A stretch of 64,000 bases of DNA, taken from Cadophora sp. MPI-SDFR-AT-0126 (lineage: Eukaryota; Ascomycota; Leotiomycetes; Helotiales; Ploettnerulaceae). The notes under the pieces were generated by a model. The model was not told the origin of the DNA, did not search any database, and worked only from the letters and a program-made list of their open reading frames with translations. Where the stretch lies: NCBI GenBank assembly GCA_020747065.1, contig JAGMVK010000003.1, positions 2,294,001 to 2,358,000 on the forward strand, in the 5' to 3' direction. The position numbers were made by a program, and so were the translations under genes. Of the stretch, positions 25,341-37,700 are shown one piece after another. How positions within the stretch are numbered: position 1 is the stretch's first letter; each line of letters begins with the position of its first letter.

Positions 25341-28300
25341 TCATCTACCGAATTCAAGACTGGGAATGATGACTGGCCCATACTTCGTTGGTGCAGCGAA
25401 TCCACTGTCTCCTTGTACGATAAAGTCGACCGCCAGGCTCAACTTTGCCAGCCCTGTCTGTCCATTCTGAGAGTTTGCAGCGTATGTTGTGCCGGGCACA
25501 GCTTCTGGGTCGTAGGCCACGAATGCAGCGTAGTTTCTCCTCCCCATGAGTTTCTTCATCTCACGTGGGCCGCCATTGGTGTCAGTTTGGAAGATCTCCA
25601 TCATATCCTCCTTGGTGTCGGAGACTTGATTGGTCGTCTTTTGGCCGTTTGCCGGGACATAGAGCGGTTTGTTATTGTGGAGCATTTTAAGAACATAGGA
25701 TGGCGGAGGAGCGGCTACAACTGCAGATGAGATTATTTGGTACATGGTCTTGTGGTCGCTGGGGTGGCTTGGGTCGTGGACCAGACCTGCGCCGCAACAG
25801 TTGACATCTGGATGTTGCGTTAGCGTGTACTATTTCGGCGGATAGGTTTCACGAAGTAATCTTACCTCCAGATAAGAAGGTCATTCGTATGCCCTTCTGG
25901 TTTGCAATTCCCTGTAGTGTTCTGATCAAGTATGTTCTCTCTAGGTCTTTGGATTCATGGGTCCACATGTCTCTCAGTTCATCGGCGATATCGATATCTC
26001 CAAATGTGTTCAAGACACCGCCCATCAAGCCAGACTTGCCCACTGCTTTCTTCACTGATGTGAACCCAGATTGGACCGCATCTCTACCGCCTACCACACC
26101 AGCAACGGAACTTGTGACTTTACCGAGTAAGTTATAAGTTCCAGTCACGCCCTTCTTGGCAGTAGTAATGGTGTGAGCAATGCTCTCGACGGTGTCGAGG
26201 CGTGGATAGACAACCGGTACCGAAATCATCCAGATGCAGTGCTGAACACTAGGTGGAAGTGTCGCTACTTTCGGGAATATGCCTTGATATGTCGGTCCTG
26301 CCAAAACCTGGCGTTGGTTGCGTTCTGAGCGGCAATCTGGTCCTACTACCACGACGGCAGGACCAAGATATTTGACAAAGTGCCAACCAGTTCCAGTGAT
26401 TGTGAATAGATCAACATCAGAGTTGACATTCCTGAGGATCTCGAGGGTCGTGTGATGTTGGAACAAAAGATACATCTCGATTCCGACTCGTCCAATATTC
26501 TTGAACATGTTGGAAGATTGCATATATTCGGGATATGAACCAAAGCCGTCGAATCTGCACAGTGTTAGTAAATCAGCTTTAGTTTTCAAAAATCTCCTAA
26601 CTTACATGTCGTGATCATCGATCTGAAGAATGTGAGGAATTTGAGCAAATGCCTCTCTCAGATACGGTTGATCAAAGTGACTGGTGTAATAATGAAAATA
26701 CGCGTGTGAAACATCCTCTTCATGTCTTGCTGTCCAAGCTGCACTCTTGCGATTGTCTTTCCCACTCATCGCTAACCATTGCTTGAGCAGCGGAATTTCT
26801 TTCCATAACCTGTCTCCGTAAATTTGGTCACCTAAGCCCAGCTGTACATGGAAACCACCACACTCTACGTTCTTTTGCAAAATATCTTTCCACATAAACC
26901 CAATACCGCCAAGTTTGGAACGCTCGTTGACACTGGTGTTCATGGCGAAGTCGTTGCCAGAATGTGCTATAAATCTCCAGTTGGTCTCATGGCGGCCAGC
27001 TACCAAGAATTCGTATCGTGTGCATCCCAGGTGTGAGGTGATCGCGTATGTCCACTTGTCGCTTGGTCCGTCGCCCATCTGCAGGTCAACATCGTATCGG
27101 TAAAATGTCCACCGTTGATGTGTGAAGATTGGGCTAGGCTTTAGCTGGCGAGGATTTGGAGACAAATCTACGCTTTGGTGGATATGGATCGTGGGAGGTT
27201 GTGGAGCATCCGTCACCAACATTATCGTCCCCAGCCACATGCCTCTCTCCATGTCCATATTTACATATCGTAGATATGGTCCAAAGTAAACTCCGTTGGT
27301 AGGTGCAATTTTGTACATGTCGACACCGGCACTTGGTGGTGGTCCAGAAAATCCTGCAGCAGTGGGAGTTTGAGATGCCATGCTCATGATACTTTCCGCA
27401 TAACCTGGAGTATGTGGTGGGAAACCAGGTGATCCGAGAGGAGTCTTACCAAAAGCACTAAATCCTGGAGAAGCAAGAGGGTTCCCGTATGTTGATACAG
27501 TAGGAGACAATGGGACAGTATCTGGGTGGTTCAGAGGGGTCGGACCCTTCGGAAACTCCCACTGTGTAGCTTGAGTTGGCAGGTGGATGTAATAGTATTG
27601 TCCAGAATTCTGGTCCAGGTGAGCAATCCAACCTTCCGGAAGTGGAGGGGGTGAGCTCGGGCCAGCACCCTGAAAAGGCGATGAATTCGCAAATTGCTGG
27701 ACAGGAGCTGCTTGTGCAGCCGCCTGTTGAGTGTTTGAAGCTTCTTCTCGTGGGTCGTTGGCAAAGGCAGGATGACCCGGATGTTGAAGAGCTGGAGATG
27801 TGAGCGGCGAAGCAATGTTTGGCTTTGGAGCCGTGTTGATAGCAGCTGGCACACTGCCAGTCCGACCCTTCTCATTTGGATACGTTTGAGCAGCCCCTGT
27901 GCTGCCTGGAGTTACACTGGAGTAAGCTGGGGGAGGAGATGGTGACATTTGCATGCGCTGGAAATCTTGCTCTAGTGTATTTGGCTGACTCCCTGAACTT
28001 GGCCTGCCCTGTTGCTGTCCCGGAGGTGGTGAACTTGTCACTTGATTTGGACCTTGATAGACAGTAGGTGGGCCATGAGGCTGGTTGTCTGGCGACTCCG
28101 TCGGTGTCCAAGGTCTGGGAATGCTCTGATGCTGGACTGGGATAAGACCAGGAGACTGTGGCAATTGAGGAACTGGTGGAGGACCATACTGATTCTGTCT
28201 CTGCGCAGCTGCCGCATTCTGCGCCTGCAGACTACTTAGAGTAGCCGTTCCTGATATTCCGGCCGCGGCATATCTTGCCTCGATTCCGCCACCAGGTTGT

Positions 28301-29070
28301 TCCCCAGGTCCCACGATTGGGGTTTCTGGAGGAGGTGGAGATCCTCTTGTAGCTCTGGTGGTCGAGGTCGAAGCCGTAGAAGCGAATCGGTTCATGGCGC
28401 TGGGGGCGATCAGGTTGGGATTCTCTACTGATGTCCCATTCAGTTCAGCTGCGCCTGGAACTGGTGGTGGATAATATTGTTGACGAAACTCGGGATATAA
28501 AGGAGCGCTAGACTGAGACGGACGTGATGCGGCGGCAGCAGGCTTAGGATCTCTCTTGGGCTGTTTCGCAAACAAGCCTTCCTTGTCTGGTAGATCTGGA
28601 CCAGGAGATTCTGGTAGTGGCTTTGGAGCAGTACCCCGACGCTCTGCGAGACCTGGGCCTCTCTTGTCAAGAGGACTTGTGTTCAGCCTGGATGTACTAT
28701 CGTTGGAAGCCGTCCTGCCACTGCTAGCTGGTCTGCCCTGGCTCCCCGAGCCTGATCTGCCTGAAGATGGTTTCGAATCTTCAGGGTATGGAGCTTTCGG
28801 CTTTCGAGATTCAGAAGGTCGGGTGTAGATATCGTCGTCGTCAGGATAAGGTAGAGGACTTGCTGAACTCGATGCGCCGGGAGGCAGGGGGAAGCTATGT
28901 TTGCTGGTCGGGGCCGGATAATTGACTCGCCCTGAAGCAGCTGAATCTGCTCGAGGTTTAGGGCTGGTCGGCTTGGATATTCTTAGAGGTTCGACAGTAG
29001 GGCTGTCTTCTCCATTCGAAGGCCGAGAGAAGAAGAGCTCCTCATCGGGCTTGCCTTGACGGCCGGCCAT
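25341..29070 (-). CDS. WW-domain plus PhoD-like metallophosphatase protein
   Basis: Three exons: 26606-29070, 25866-26554 and 25341-25807; introns 51 nt and 58 nt; 1206 aa. The first 460 residues are Pro/Ser/Gln-rich and disordered. A WW domain follows at about 475-510 (LPEGWIAHLDQNSGQYYYIH...TQWEFPKG, with both tryptophans). After another linker comes a large PhoD-like alkaline phosphatase region with metal-site-like segments GLGDQIYGDRLW, HILQIDDHDIFDGFGSYPEY and VVVVGPDCRSERNQRQVL. The DDHD...FDGFG piece is completed only by the 26555-26605 splice. The rest is a C-terminal domain of the same fungal architecture. The family is widespread in fungi but its substrate is unknown to me. The ATG at 29070 is the first in frame; upstream frame starts with TTG only. 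Divergent from CDC6. It probably acts in the cytosol, since no signal peptide or membrane span is seen. Confidence 0.85.
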
Positions 29071-30416
29071 CGTCAGGTACGGGATGCGAATATCCAATGA
29101 CGATTCGGTACGTGATGCACGAAGTGTTATTTATAGGATGTTGGACTCGACGAGTAAGCTATTCTCTTGAGGCACAGAGATCGCTGCCGGCAAGGCGGGG
29201 TCTGTATCAGAATGAGGTCGGGTTTGCTGCGACCGCGATAGAGGCCGCTGACGAGGCAGAGATGCAATACAGATGCAGATGCGTGAAGCTGAAAGGTGGA
29301 AGGACGATGCAAAATGGAGGAAACGAAACACAGGTAGATGCAGTCTTTCAATAAGCAAGCTGGCTATTTCGCGATAGATTGGGCAGACCAGCACCAGGAC
29401 AAACAGACGCCCACGTCAACGCTGGGCGGACGATTTCTTGGTGGTGAGAGTCCGTGAGACGAGTGTGATTGGCGGGGCTGAAAGACGCTGGCATCTTGGG
29501 CCAGTCATCACCCATGAACATCCCTGCTGGGCGGCTAGAGAACATTGAATCGTACTCTTAAGGTTCGAGCACGATATTGAGGCATGGCAACGCATTGCAG
29601 TGCAGTGCAGCGTGCCTCTTAACAAGCGCTGGGCTAGAAGGGGGATTTGGGAGAGATGTCTTGAGGTGTTGATGTCTTGCCGCCCAGAAGAGAAGCATGG
29701 ATGGAGGAAGAAGCAAGCCATGCTGATATTGGACAATTGTCACCTTCGTGCCTTCGTGCATGTCAGTCTTTTTTCCATCCCTCTTCTGCACAGCATCCAG
29801 ATCCAGATGGGCATGGTCGCACAGATCAAGAATAACACCAAGCGCTTCGGCCCCCAACCTCCTCCTTCCCATGAACTAACTATCAACGGGCGTGTGGATC
29901 TTGAAATTTCCTAGGGTGGCACCAAGACACGACATTTGGAGCTACGAACTGTGGACAACAAACACTGGTACGCTGGATTGTAAGAACATCAGATGGCAAC
30001 GTGATCCCGAGAAGCATTGAACATGTTTGGACATGTTTATAATAAGAGCTATATTGATATGATATCTTCAATTCATTCATAGGCAGATAGTGTTTGAGAC
30101 CTTGCGAAATAAACAATGAGCTTGCGATTCTTGCTCGAGAACAGCAAGTACAGTGTCTGAGCCCGCCCTCGGCTAGCAGTTTCAGGGGTTCAACGCGAAA
30201 GCGGGAAAACCACTTTAGCATTTCTCGCTTGTCACGTCGCCGTCGCGTGGCTCGGGCCTTCCTCCTGCTTCGCGTACCGGGACGCGACTGACATTTTTCA
30301 TGTCTTCTTCTACCTCGACCCGATCACTTCACCTTTCACTTTCCACAACAACCAACTTCTCGACCTCGACCTTCTCTCTCTCCATCAAGTAACCACAGCA
30401 AGAACCACCCAACACA
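29071..30416. promoter_or_regulatory. Intergenic region with CDC6 G1/S-type promoter elements
   Basis: 1.35 kb between divergent starts. About 220 bp upstream of the CDC6 ATG lies AACGCGAAAGCGGGAAAAC (30192-30210), containing an MBF/SBF-like CGCGAAA core and an E2F-like GCGGGAAA. GACGCGA lies at 30281-30287. These fit G1/S transcription of CDC6. The remainder holds only short unsupported frames. Confidence 0.5.
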
Positions 30417-32425
30417 ATGGCATCTTCTGTACTGGGAAAGAGGACTCGAAGCTCAACAAACTCTAGTATGTCCTCCTCCTGGACTTTCTAAAGCTCCACT
30501 AATCGCAGCTCGCAGTACCGAAACGCGTCAAAATCAGCCAGCGACCTCAGCAACCTGAGATCTTCAACGATGAAAACGAGAACCCTTTCGTGACGAAGAT
30601 TACACATAATGAAGCACAAGATGGCGAGCCAATGGAAATCGATGAGTCGACACCAGCAAAGCACGGTGCTGCTGGAACTCGGATTGGCCTCTCGGACTCG
30701 AAGTCAAAGGCCCATTTCAGCGCGAACAAGAACGGTCAGTATTCGATGTCGAGCAAAAGTGAACTCTACTCACAAGAGGTAGATGACAACTCGAAGCGCA
30801 TCCAAAATCCTACACCTCAGACTCCACGACACCGCGATGCACTTTCAAAACAAGTTCCAGTCACTCCCAGACATCGTGTCATGCTTGCTGGAAAGCCATT
30901 GACACCTCGAACTCCACGAACGCCATTGACACCTGGCGGATCAATCACAACTGTCTACAGTAAGGCACGGCAATTGTTTACGCGTAGCACGGAACCTGGT
31001 CGACTTATTGGGAGGGAAGCTGAGAGAGAGGAGTTGTCAAAGTTTGTGAGGGAGTCAATCGCCAAGACGTCAGGGGGCTGCACCTATGTCAGTGGTCCAC
31101 CAGGGACTGGAAAGAGCGCTATGGTCAACGAGGTTACGGAATCATTCGAATCATCAACCACAGTCAAGAAGGCATACATCAATTGCATGAGCATGAAGAC
31201 GTCTAAGGACTTGCAAGGAAATCTACTGGAGAGCCTTTGCGAGGGTATTGAGGTTCTCGAGGGAGATGAGATCAAGACTTTGCAGGGAATGTTCGTTCCG
31301 AGAAAGCAGTCAAAAACGGTCTATGTCGTTACTCTCGACGAGATTGACCACATTCTTACTCTGGATCTGGAAATTCTGTATAAGCTTTTCGAGTGGTCTC
31401 TCCAAAAGTCCTCACGCCTGGTCTTGATCGGAATCGCGAACGCGTTGGACATGACGGACAGATTTCTTCCTCGATTGAAGGCCCGGAACTTGAAGCCACA
31501 ACTTTTACCATTTTTGCCTTACAGCGTCGCTCAGATCAAGACGGTCATTGTCACTCGACTAAAGTCTCTCATCCCAGCGGACAGCCCAACACCGGATTAC
31601 GTCCCTTTCCTCCATCCAGCAGCTATCGAACTTTGCTCCCGGAAGGTTTCCAGCCAGAGTGGCGATTTGCGCAAGGCTTTCGACATCTGTAGACGAGCCA
31701 TTGATTTGGTCGAGTCCGAGACCAAGCAGAAGCATGAACAAGCATTGAATGAGCAGCTCCAACAGGAATGCCCTTCTAGCCCTTCCAAGAAACCTCTTGA
31801 GGAGAATGCGAACCTAGCTTCTCCAGCCAGACAACAGACAACCAAATCTGTACCAGCGAAGGCTCTAGCACAGTCATTGCGAACGCTTACTGTTGAGACC
31901 GCACCACGAGCATCCATTTCGCATGTCAACAAGATCACCTCTTCCACTTTCGGTAATGGAGCAAACCAGAGACTCAAGACTCTGAACCTCCAGCAAAAAG
32001 CAGCTCTCTGCGCCTTGGTAGCAGTTGAGAAGCACAAGCGAGAAGCGGCAGCAAACGTCATGGCCACACCTTCAAAATCCAAGAACGTAGCTCCTACTGT
32101 TAAGGCCTTGTACGATATCTACTGCAAGTTGTGCACTCGCGAATCAATTCTCCACCCACTCACTAGCACTGAGTTCAGAGACGTGATTGGAAGTTTGGAA
32201 ACCTTATCCTTGATCAGCGCTGTCGATGGTCGAAACGGCTCATTTGTAGGATTGAACGCTGGACCCAGAAAGGGACGAGCTGCCAAGTTTGGAGGTCGCA
32301 TCGGCGTCGGAGATGAGAAGCGTGTCGGTAGTTGTGTGGGTGAGAAGGAAGTTGCGCAGGCTGTGGAGGGTTTGGGTGCTGGTATCTTGAAAAGTATATT
32401 ACATGGAGAGGGGTTGGATTGGTGA
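30417..32425 (+). CDS. CDC6: Replication licensing ATPase Cdc6/Cdc18
   Basis: AAA+ ATPase that binds ORC at origins and loads MCM2-7 in G1. Two exons: 30417-30465 (49 nt) and 30516-32425, with a 50-nt intron carrying a CTAAT branch site; 652 aa. The N-terminal region has a basic KRVK cluster and several CDK-type TP sites (TPQTPRHR, PVTPRHR, LTPRTPRTPLTPGG), the usual phosphodegron and nuclear-localisation zone. AAA+ motifs: LIGREAEREEL, Walker A GPPGTGKS (about 210-217), Walker B LDEID (about 290-294), sensor-type LVLIGIANALDMTDRFLPRL. The C-terminal winged helix contains LNLQQKAALCALVAVEK and YCKLC. Upstream elements suggest G1/S control. Identity strong; only the position of the second acceptor (30515) among two close AGs is inferred, and the alternative gives a stop. 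Confidence 0.93.
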
Positions 32426-33821
32426 TTTTTTTTGTCCTGTCTCTTGAGAGAGATTGATTTCTGCATAGCGAAATTTGGGGGTCGATTGCATAACAGGAGT
32501 ACAACACAGCATGGCATGGCATGGCATGATATGGCGTTGGATGGATACACTTTGTATAGAACATGCCAGGATAGATGTTAGGATTCGGCATGCACTATCT
32601 CCGTACTACACTCTGATTCAGAAGAGTAATGACAAATGTATAATTTCTGATTGCCCTTTCGACTCATACATGTTTGCTTGCGAAGGAAATATTCCCTGAC
32701 TTGGTATTTGTACTGAGTTTGGGAAATGCTCTTACGGAGGTATTTACCTCACCCTGGTTTGAATGTTCCATTGAACAATGAGGGTGTGTTATACAGCAAT
32801 GAGTGATACACGATATCTACGCTTATCAGCTGGCTGTTACTCTCGTTCGATTTCTTTCCTTCCTAGCTTGTTGACCAATAAGCATATAACCACAGTCCTT
32901 ATGCGGCTCGCTCAATGCGTTGTGCAATTTGGAGCCGTTTGGTGGCACTTCTGTCTGTCTTCCAAGGACAATTCTTCGGATTCTGTCTTGAACTTGACAG
33001 GCAGCAATGAAAATTAGGAGAGGTCAGCTATTATGCATGGGAATATGTGAAGTGAGTTTTGCTGGACAAGCAGTACAGAAAGGCTTGTTGGTGATTAGAA
33101 TATGGGAAGGAAGAAGAAGAGAGGGAAGAAATAGGTGAAGTTCCAAGCTGGATTTACTTGACCCGGCTAAGCAGCTAAGTTCTACTTGTATCTTGTACTT
33201 TTCGGCTGTGGATAATTTAGAGAGGATAGATGGGAGGGAGGGAGAGAGTGTGAAAGTGAAGCATCAGTTCTTGAAGCGGTGCTCGGATATGAGTAAGTAT
33301 TGTAGGGACACAGATGCATGAAAGAGGGACGTGGAGGGAAGGTATATTTTCTGATGCTTTGTAGGAGATAAATGGAAAGTGCCTAAGTAGGTCATAACTT
33401 GAGGGTATTTTAGGAAACATCGTTCTCGATGGATATTTGATGTGGTAGATAGCCCCTAGCTCACCAAGTGGCGGGGAATCAAATGTACAGAAGAGGAACA
33501 TGGCGCATGATCTGCGATAAAAAAGCATTAGACGCTGGCAATTGATCGACGGAAAGGACTTAAAAGAACAGGAAGATGAGGCATGGACTAGATGAGAGTT
33601 TCTCCTCTGGATCGAGGTTGGTAGACCAAGTTGAGGAAAGCAGTAATTTGCACGAATGCCAACTTCGTCGATTGATCCTGTTATCTATGTTTAGTAACTG
33701 CTCTATGGCCCCATCTGGAGTTGAAAGAGGCAATCATGAGGGATTTGTCGGGTGATGGAATTCTGCCCATGCAAATGTGACCTTCGTCTCAGAGTATGTC
33801 TCTTTCCTCAAACTTGACAAC
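32426..33821. other. Gene-free region, 3' of CDC6
   Basis: 1.4 kb between the convergent CDC6 and small coiled-coil genes. It contains a short CATGG tandem run at 32511-32528 and AG-rich tracts near 33108-33132 and 33232-33260. Open frames are short with no domain. Possible 3' UTR or noncoding transcript; nothing assignable. Confidence 0.4.
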
Positions 33822-34793
33822 TCAAGCCTTCTCCTCGTTTCCATCGCTACCTACGACGCCCTTGTCCTGCTTAGAATTTGCCTCATCTACCTTCGCGCGC
33901 TCCGACTCCTCAAAACTCGCCAGCAAATCATCAATCTTTTTCTCGAGGCTTGTCAGATTCGACTCCAGAGCCTGCGCGGTCTTCTCGCCCCTAGAGCCAA
34001 TATTTGTCAGTGTTTATGACTCGCTCGCGGCCGAGAACAGCAAGCAGTGAAAATAAGGATCTAAAGGCGCGGGAGCTAATTGGGCCGGATCTCTTTGCCG
34101 GCGTCGTATTTGGGACTCGAAAATAGCCTGGTGTCTTGGATGGAATTTTGACAGCTTGAGATCTGGCTGGGCCGCGCCTCTTCGCCGCCAAAAGCCACGC
34201 GGAGACTGGCCCCGGCCAACACTATCCCATTTCAAATGGCATCACGAAAATGCATGCATGTGGATGAGAAAGTGGTGATGGCTTTCTGGGCGACAATCGA
34301 GATTGAACGTACTTTGCGATTTGCTGAAGAGTCTAGATCGATCGGAGGCGTTAGCTGGTAGTACAAGGGCCGGTTGTGTGTGAAGGATGCGATGAGCGCC
34401 GAAGAATCAGAGATGGGGATTCTAGAAGATGCGGAGTCGGACGATGCACCCGGAGAATTGCCATTTTCTGTTAGGCATTATTCATTCAGGGGAAGCGTAC
34501 AGTGCCCATGCCAGTTCACTTGCCGGTGTTGTTGCATGGGGCAGGCGGGCTGGCACAGCAGCATTGGCATCGCCGGATGAGTGGAGTGTTCCTGGGGCAT
34601 TCAAGAGCGGACATAGCTTTAGGGAAGGAGGGCAAATAGGATTACCCTTGTCGCAACTATGCAACAGTACTTTCGAATGCGAAGAACGAACGACGTTCCA
34701 GTCAACGAGATAAGGTGGGAGGCGTACCTGCGCTAGATCATGTTCATCCGTGGCTGATGCCGGTACTGCAGAGAAATCGTTCGATGAGGCCAT
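33822..34793 (-). CDS. Small acidic coiled-coil protein, 84 aa, three exons
   Basis: Not a family I can name. I assembled it from splice signals: exon 1 34728-34793, exon 2 34313-34332 (20 nt), exon 3 33822-33990, with unusually long introns of 395 and 322 nt. The CDS is 255 nt and closes in frame. Exon 1 ends DEHDLAQ, exon 2 adds TLQQIAK and exon 3 begins GEKTAQALESNLTSLEKKIDDLL, so the splices fuse one continuous amphipathic helix with heptad leucines. The C-terminus is acidic and ends NEEKA. The ATG context and both donors (GTACGC, GTACGT) and acceptors (CTAG, CTAG) are acceptable. Small helical subunits of larger complexes look like this, but no partner is visible nearby. RNA evidence is lacking. 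Confidence 0.65.
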
Positions 34794-37700
34794 TGTCAGC
34801 CCTGCTAGTCGGCGCGATACTTGGTTTTCGTTGGAGTTGGAGGGAGTCTTTGTGAGAGGATCATGAGACGATAGGGCCTGCTGACAGATATGGCAACAGA
34901 CTCGCCTGTGGCTATTCGGTGCGATTCTGAATCCTCAGGAGATGCGTTCTCGCGCCTGAGCAGCAGAGGGAATTTCACTGGGATGAGATGGGAGACGGAA
35001 GAATGGAGAATGGAGAATGAAGAAGGGTGATGGCATTTTAATTGTTCTTGGATTGCATCGGCCTGGCTGAATAAGGAACACGCTACTGGATCACTTGTCT
35101 TGTGTGTGGGTAGCTGAGAGAAAGAGCAAACCAGTTCTACCTTGAATGTACCTTCCATTTGGCGCGTCAATATCCTTTAAAATGAAGTGACAATTAGTTT
35201 GTAAAATGAGAGATATCTTGCTTCCATTATCCCGGGATTTGGCTTGCATCTGAGAAAACACACGAGTCAGGTGATGGCCCGATTGGGATACTTACAAGAG
35301 GGTAGGTGGTTTGTTCACGGGCTGGCACGTACAGCTCCAATATTGAAGTGATGCGCGTATTATTAGGGCATGCAAGTCATTCCATCATTTTGTCTAATTT
35401 ATTGTGCCACTTCTTTCAGTCTATGTTCCTCAGTTCACAGTCAGCCAGTGTGCTAAAATCCATGGAAAGTTCATGCACAGGCATCTACGGATTGCCTCAA
35501 AATAAAGTTGCAGAATTTCAGAAACAACGGCAGTTCTTAACCTGGATACCTTAATTTTCAGTTGAACTCACCAGTCCGAGGTAGATCCCAGAAATTCGTA
35601 AAACCCGTGAGTCTCCGAACAGCGTGCAGAATTGTAGGGCTGCACCACCGTTTCTGCTGGTTTTCCTAGATTGTGGACCTTGATTATTCTCAATCAAGTC
35701 AAAATTTCATTACTGCGAGGTATCTGCCCGGGATGTCGGCATCTTACTGACTTGGAAGTGGTGGGGAGAGTGTGTGAGGCGTGCAAACATTGAAACATCG
35801 TACGATTTGTTTTGGCTTTTGGAATATTTTGAAGTGCTAGTTAGTGTAGTTGGACTGACGATGAAGAAGGTTCTTCCTAGTACGAGAGTTCAAGATGGAA
35901 TTCCGCTCCCAAACGCATCGCCCAATGCTAATGCCATTAAGTTCCGAAACTTCCAGCAGGCACACAAGCTTCTAGAAGGCCGATTAGCCAGGAAATCTAC
36001 TTGGAGTCGCCTTGTTATGTGCATGCCCGGGGGCGTCTCCGGAGGCCAAGTTCTTCGTATAATAACGAAGTTGATGCTGTTCTCTGTCTCTTCTGATTTC
36101 ATGTCTATTTTGATCTCACCAGTCAGCAAGTAAGTACGAGAAAAGGAGGACATTGGCCGTCGTTGTGGTTGGGTTAAGGGGTGCTGATGGTGATAACCGA
36201 GACATTGGCAGAGGCAAGACTGGTGGAGCCGACTGACTGAATGACTGACTGGCTGGTCGCTTTCCTCTCCTCTCGTTTCGTTTCGTTTTCGCCATGTGCA
36301 AGAAACTGGAAATGTCATGGCCATCGTAAATTCGTACTGTGCATCGATAATTTGATGCCGTTCGCCCTACAGCGCCAGGACACTAAATAAGCGAGCCAAT
36401 GCCAGAAAACAGGGACTGGGTAGGCGACAATAGAAAAATGGATGCCAGACTGGCATCGCTCATCTTTCCCATACTTTCGGGAAATATCGTTTTTGGGGGC
36501 GTGCACGCATTGCTCAGATCCAGCCAAGGGGAGAACGGGCGTGCCGTGGCGGATGGAATGTGCAGAATACCATGGCATGTGCAGAGTACCGTGGTCTCAT
36601 GTACCTCTACGTATCCTCTACAGTACCCCCTCTGATAGAGTACTTGTACTTTACTAACTAACAGCAGACTGATGAATCTTTAGTAGGTACGAAGTAAATT
36701 TAGATCTGATCCGACTGATCTGCATCAAGATCACGATGAAAGATGCCGAAGCCATGGAGGAGGGGAAAGCCACTTCATCCCGTGCCTCGGGGCAGAGAAC
36801 CACAAGCAGATGCCTCATGACAGACATGTAACTTTCCATAGCAGTAGCGCCAGCCGAATGGAATTTAGTAATCTTCGATTCGGCCTTTGAGATACAGGAA
36901 CTCGGAAAAGTGGCAGGTAAGTACCTCTTGAAAGTTTTGACTAGCAATTGAGAGAAGTAGCAATGATTTTATCTCAATTTCATCCATGCACGGATAACAT
37001 ACGGTCAGCTGTTGCGGAGGTATATCCTACCCAATTGCCGTCTTCGAGCTATTCCTCGGGGAGAACCACCTTATCATTCAGCTACACCATCAACACCGGT
37101 CAATCGGTACGAAGGCTGTTCATGACATCGCCATTAAATCTACATGATCACGATGCATTTGAAGCCGAGAAGGTATAGTAGCTTAAATAATAAATACGTT
37201 GACTCGAAGCTTTCGGCATCCCAATTGCCCCAGTTTGCGTCCCCGTAAACACCGACAGCGATAACCCCGGGGACAGTTCCTCCTCCGATGGCATCATCTT
37301 AAGTATCATCGATCCCACTTGCGCATTTGGCCACTCACAGCAGCAGTCGGGGTTTTGACGGGTCTTGTCCCATGTCCAGGCCGGTTAAGGCTTAGCCTAG
37401 CTATGGCCTCTTCAGAGTTTTGGTTGCCACGACCAAGCAAGATCGAAAATGTGAGTTGTGATCGAAATTCAGGGTTCCTCGTGCGCGAGTTGAGGTTTGT
37501 AGTATCACCGTCATCGTCCTGATAGCCCCGCCTTAAGGCACTGGCGCCGCCGTAGGGGCAACCCGTCGTCCGCTGGGCTGGCTCACCTGCAATTCAGCGC
37601 TGCACGCACTCAGGACGCGGGTGAACATTCATTTATTATGTCTGAGTAAATGATTTGCAGCCAACATTTTTTGAGCCCGACTCAGGCGCCCGGGCTCTGA

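Noticed and set aside
32511..32528. CATGG tandem run as a regulatory element
   Set aside because: Fewer than four perfect copies in a noncoding 3' region; ordinary short-repeat slippage explains it.
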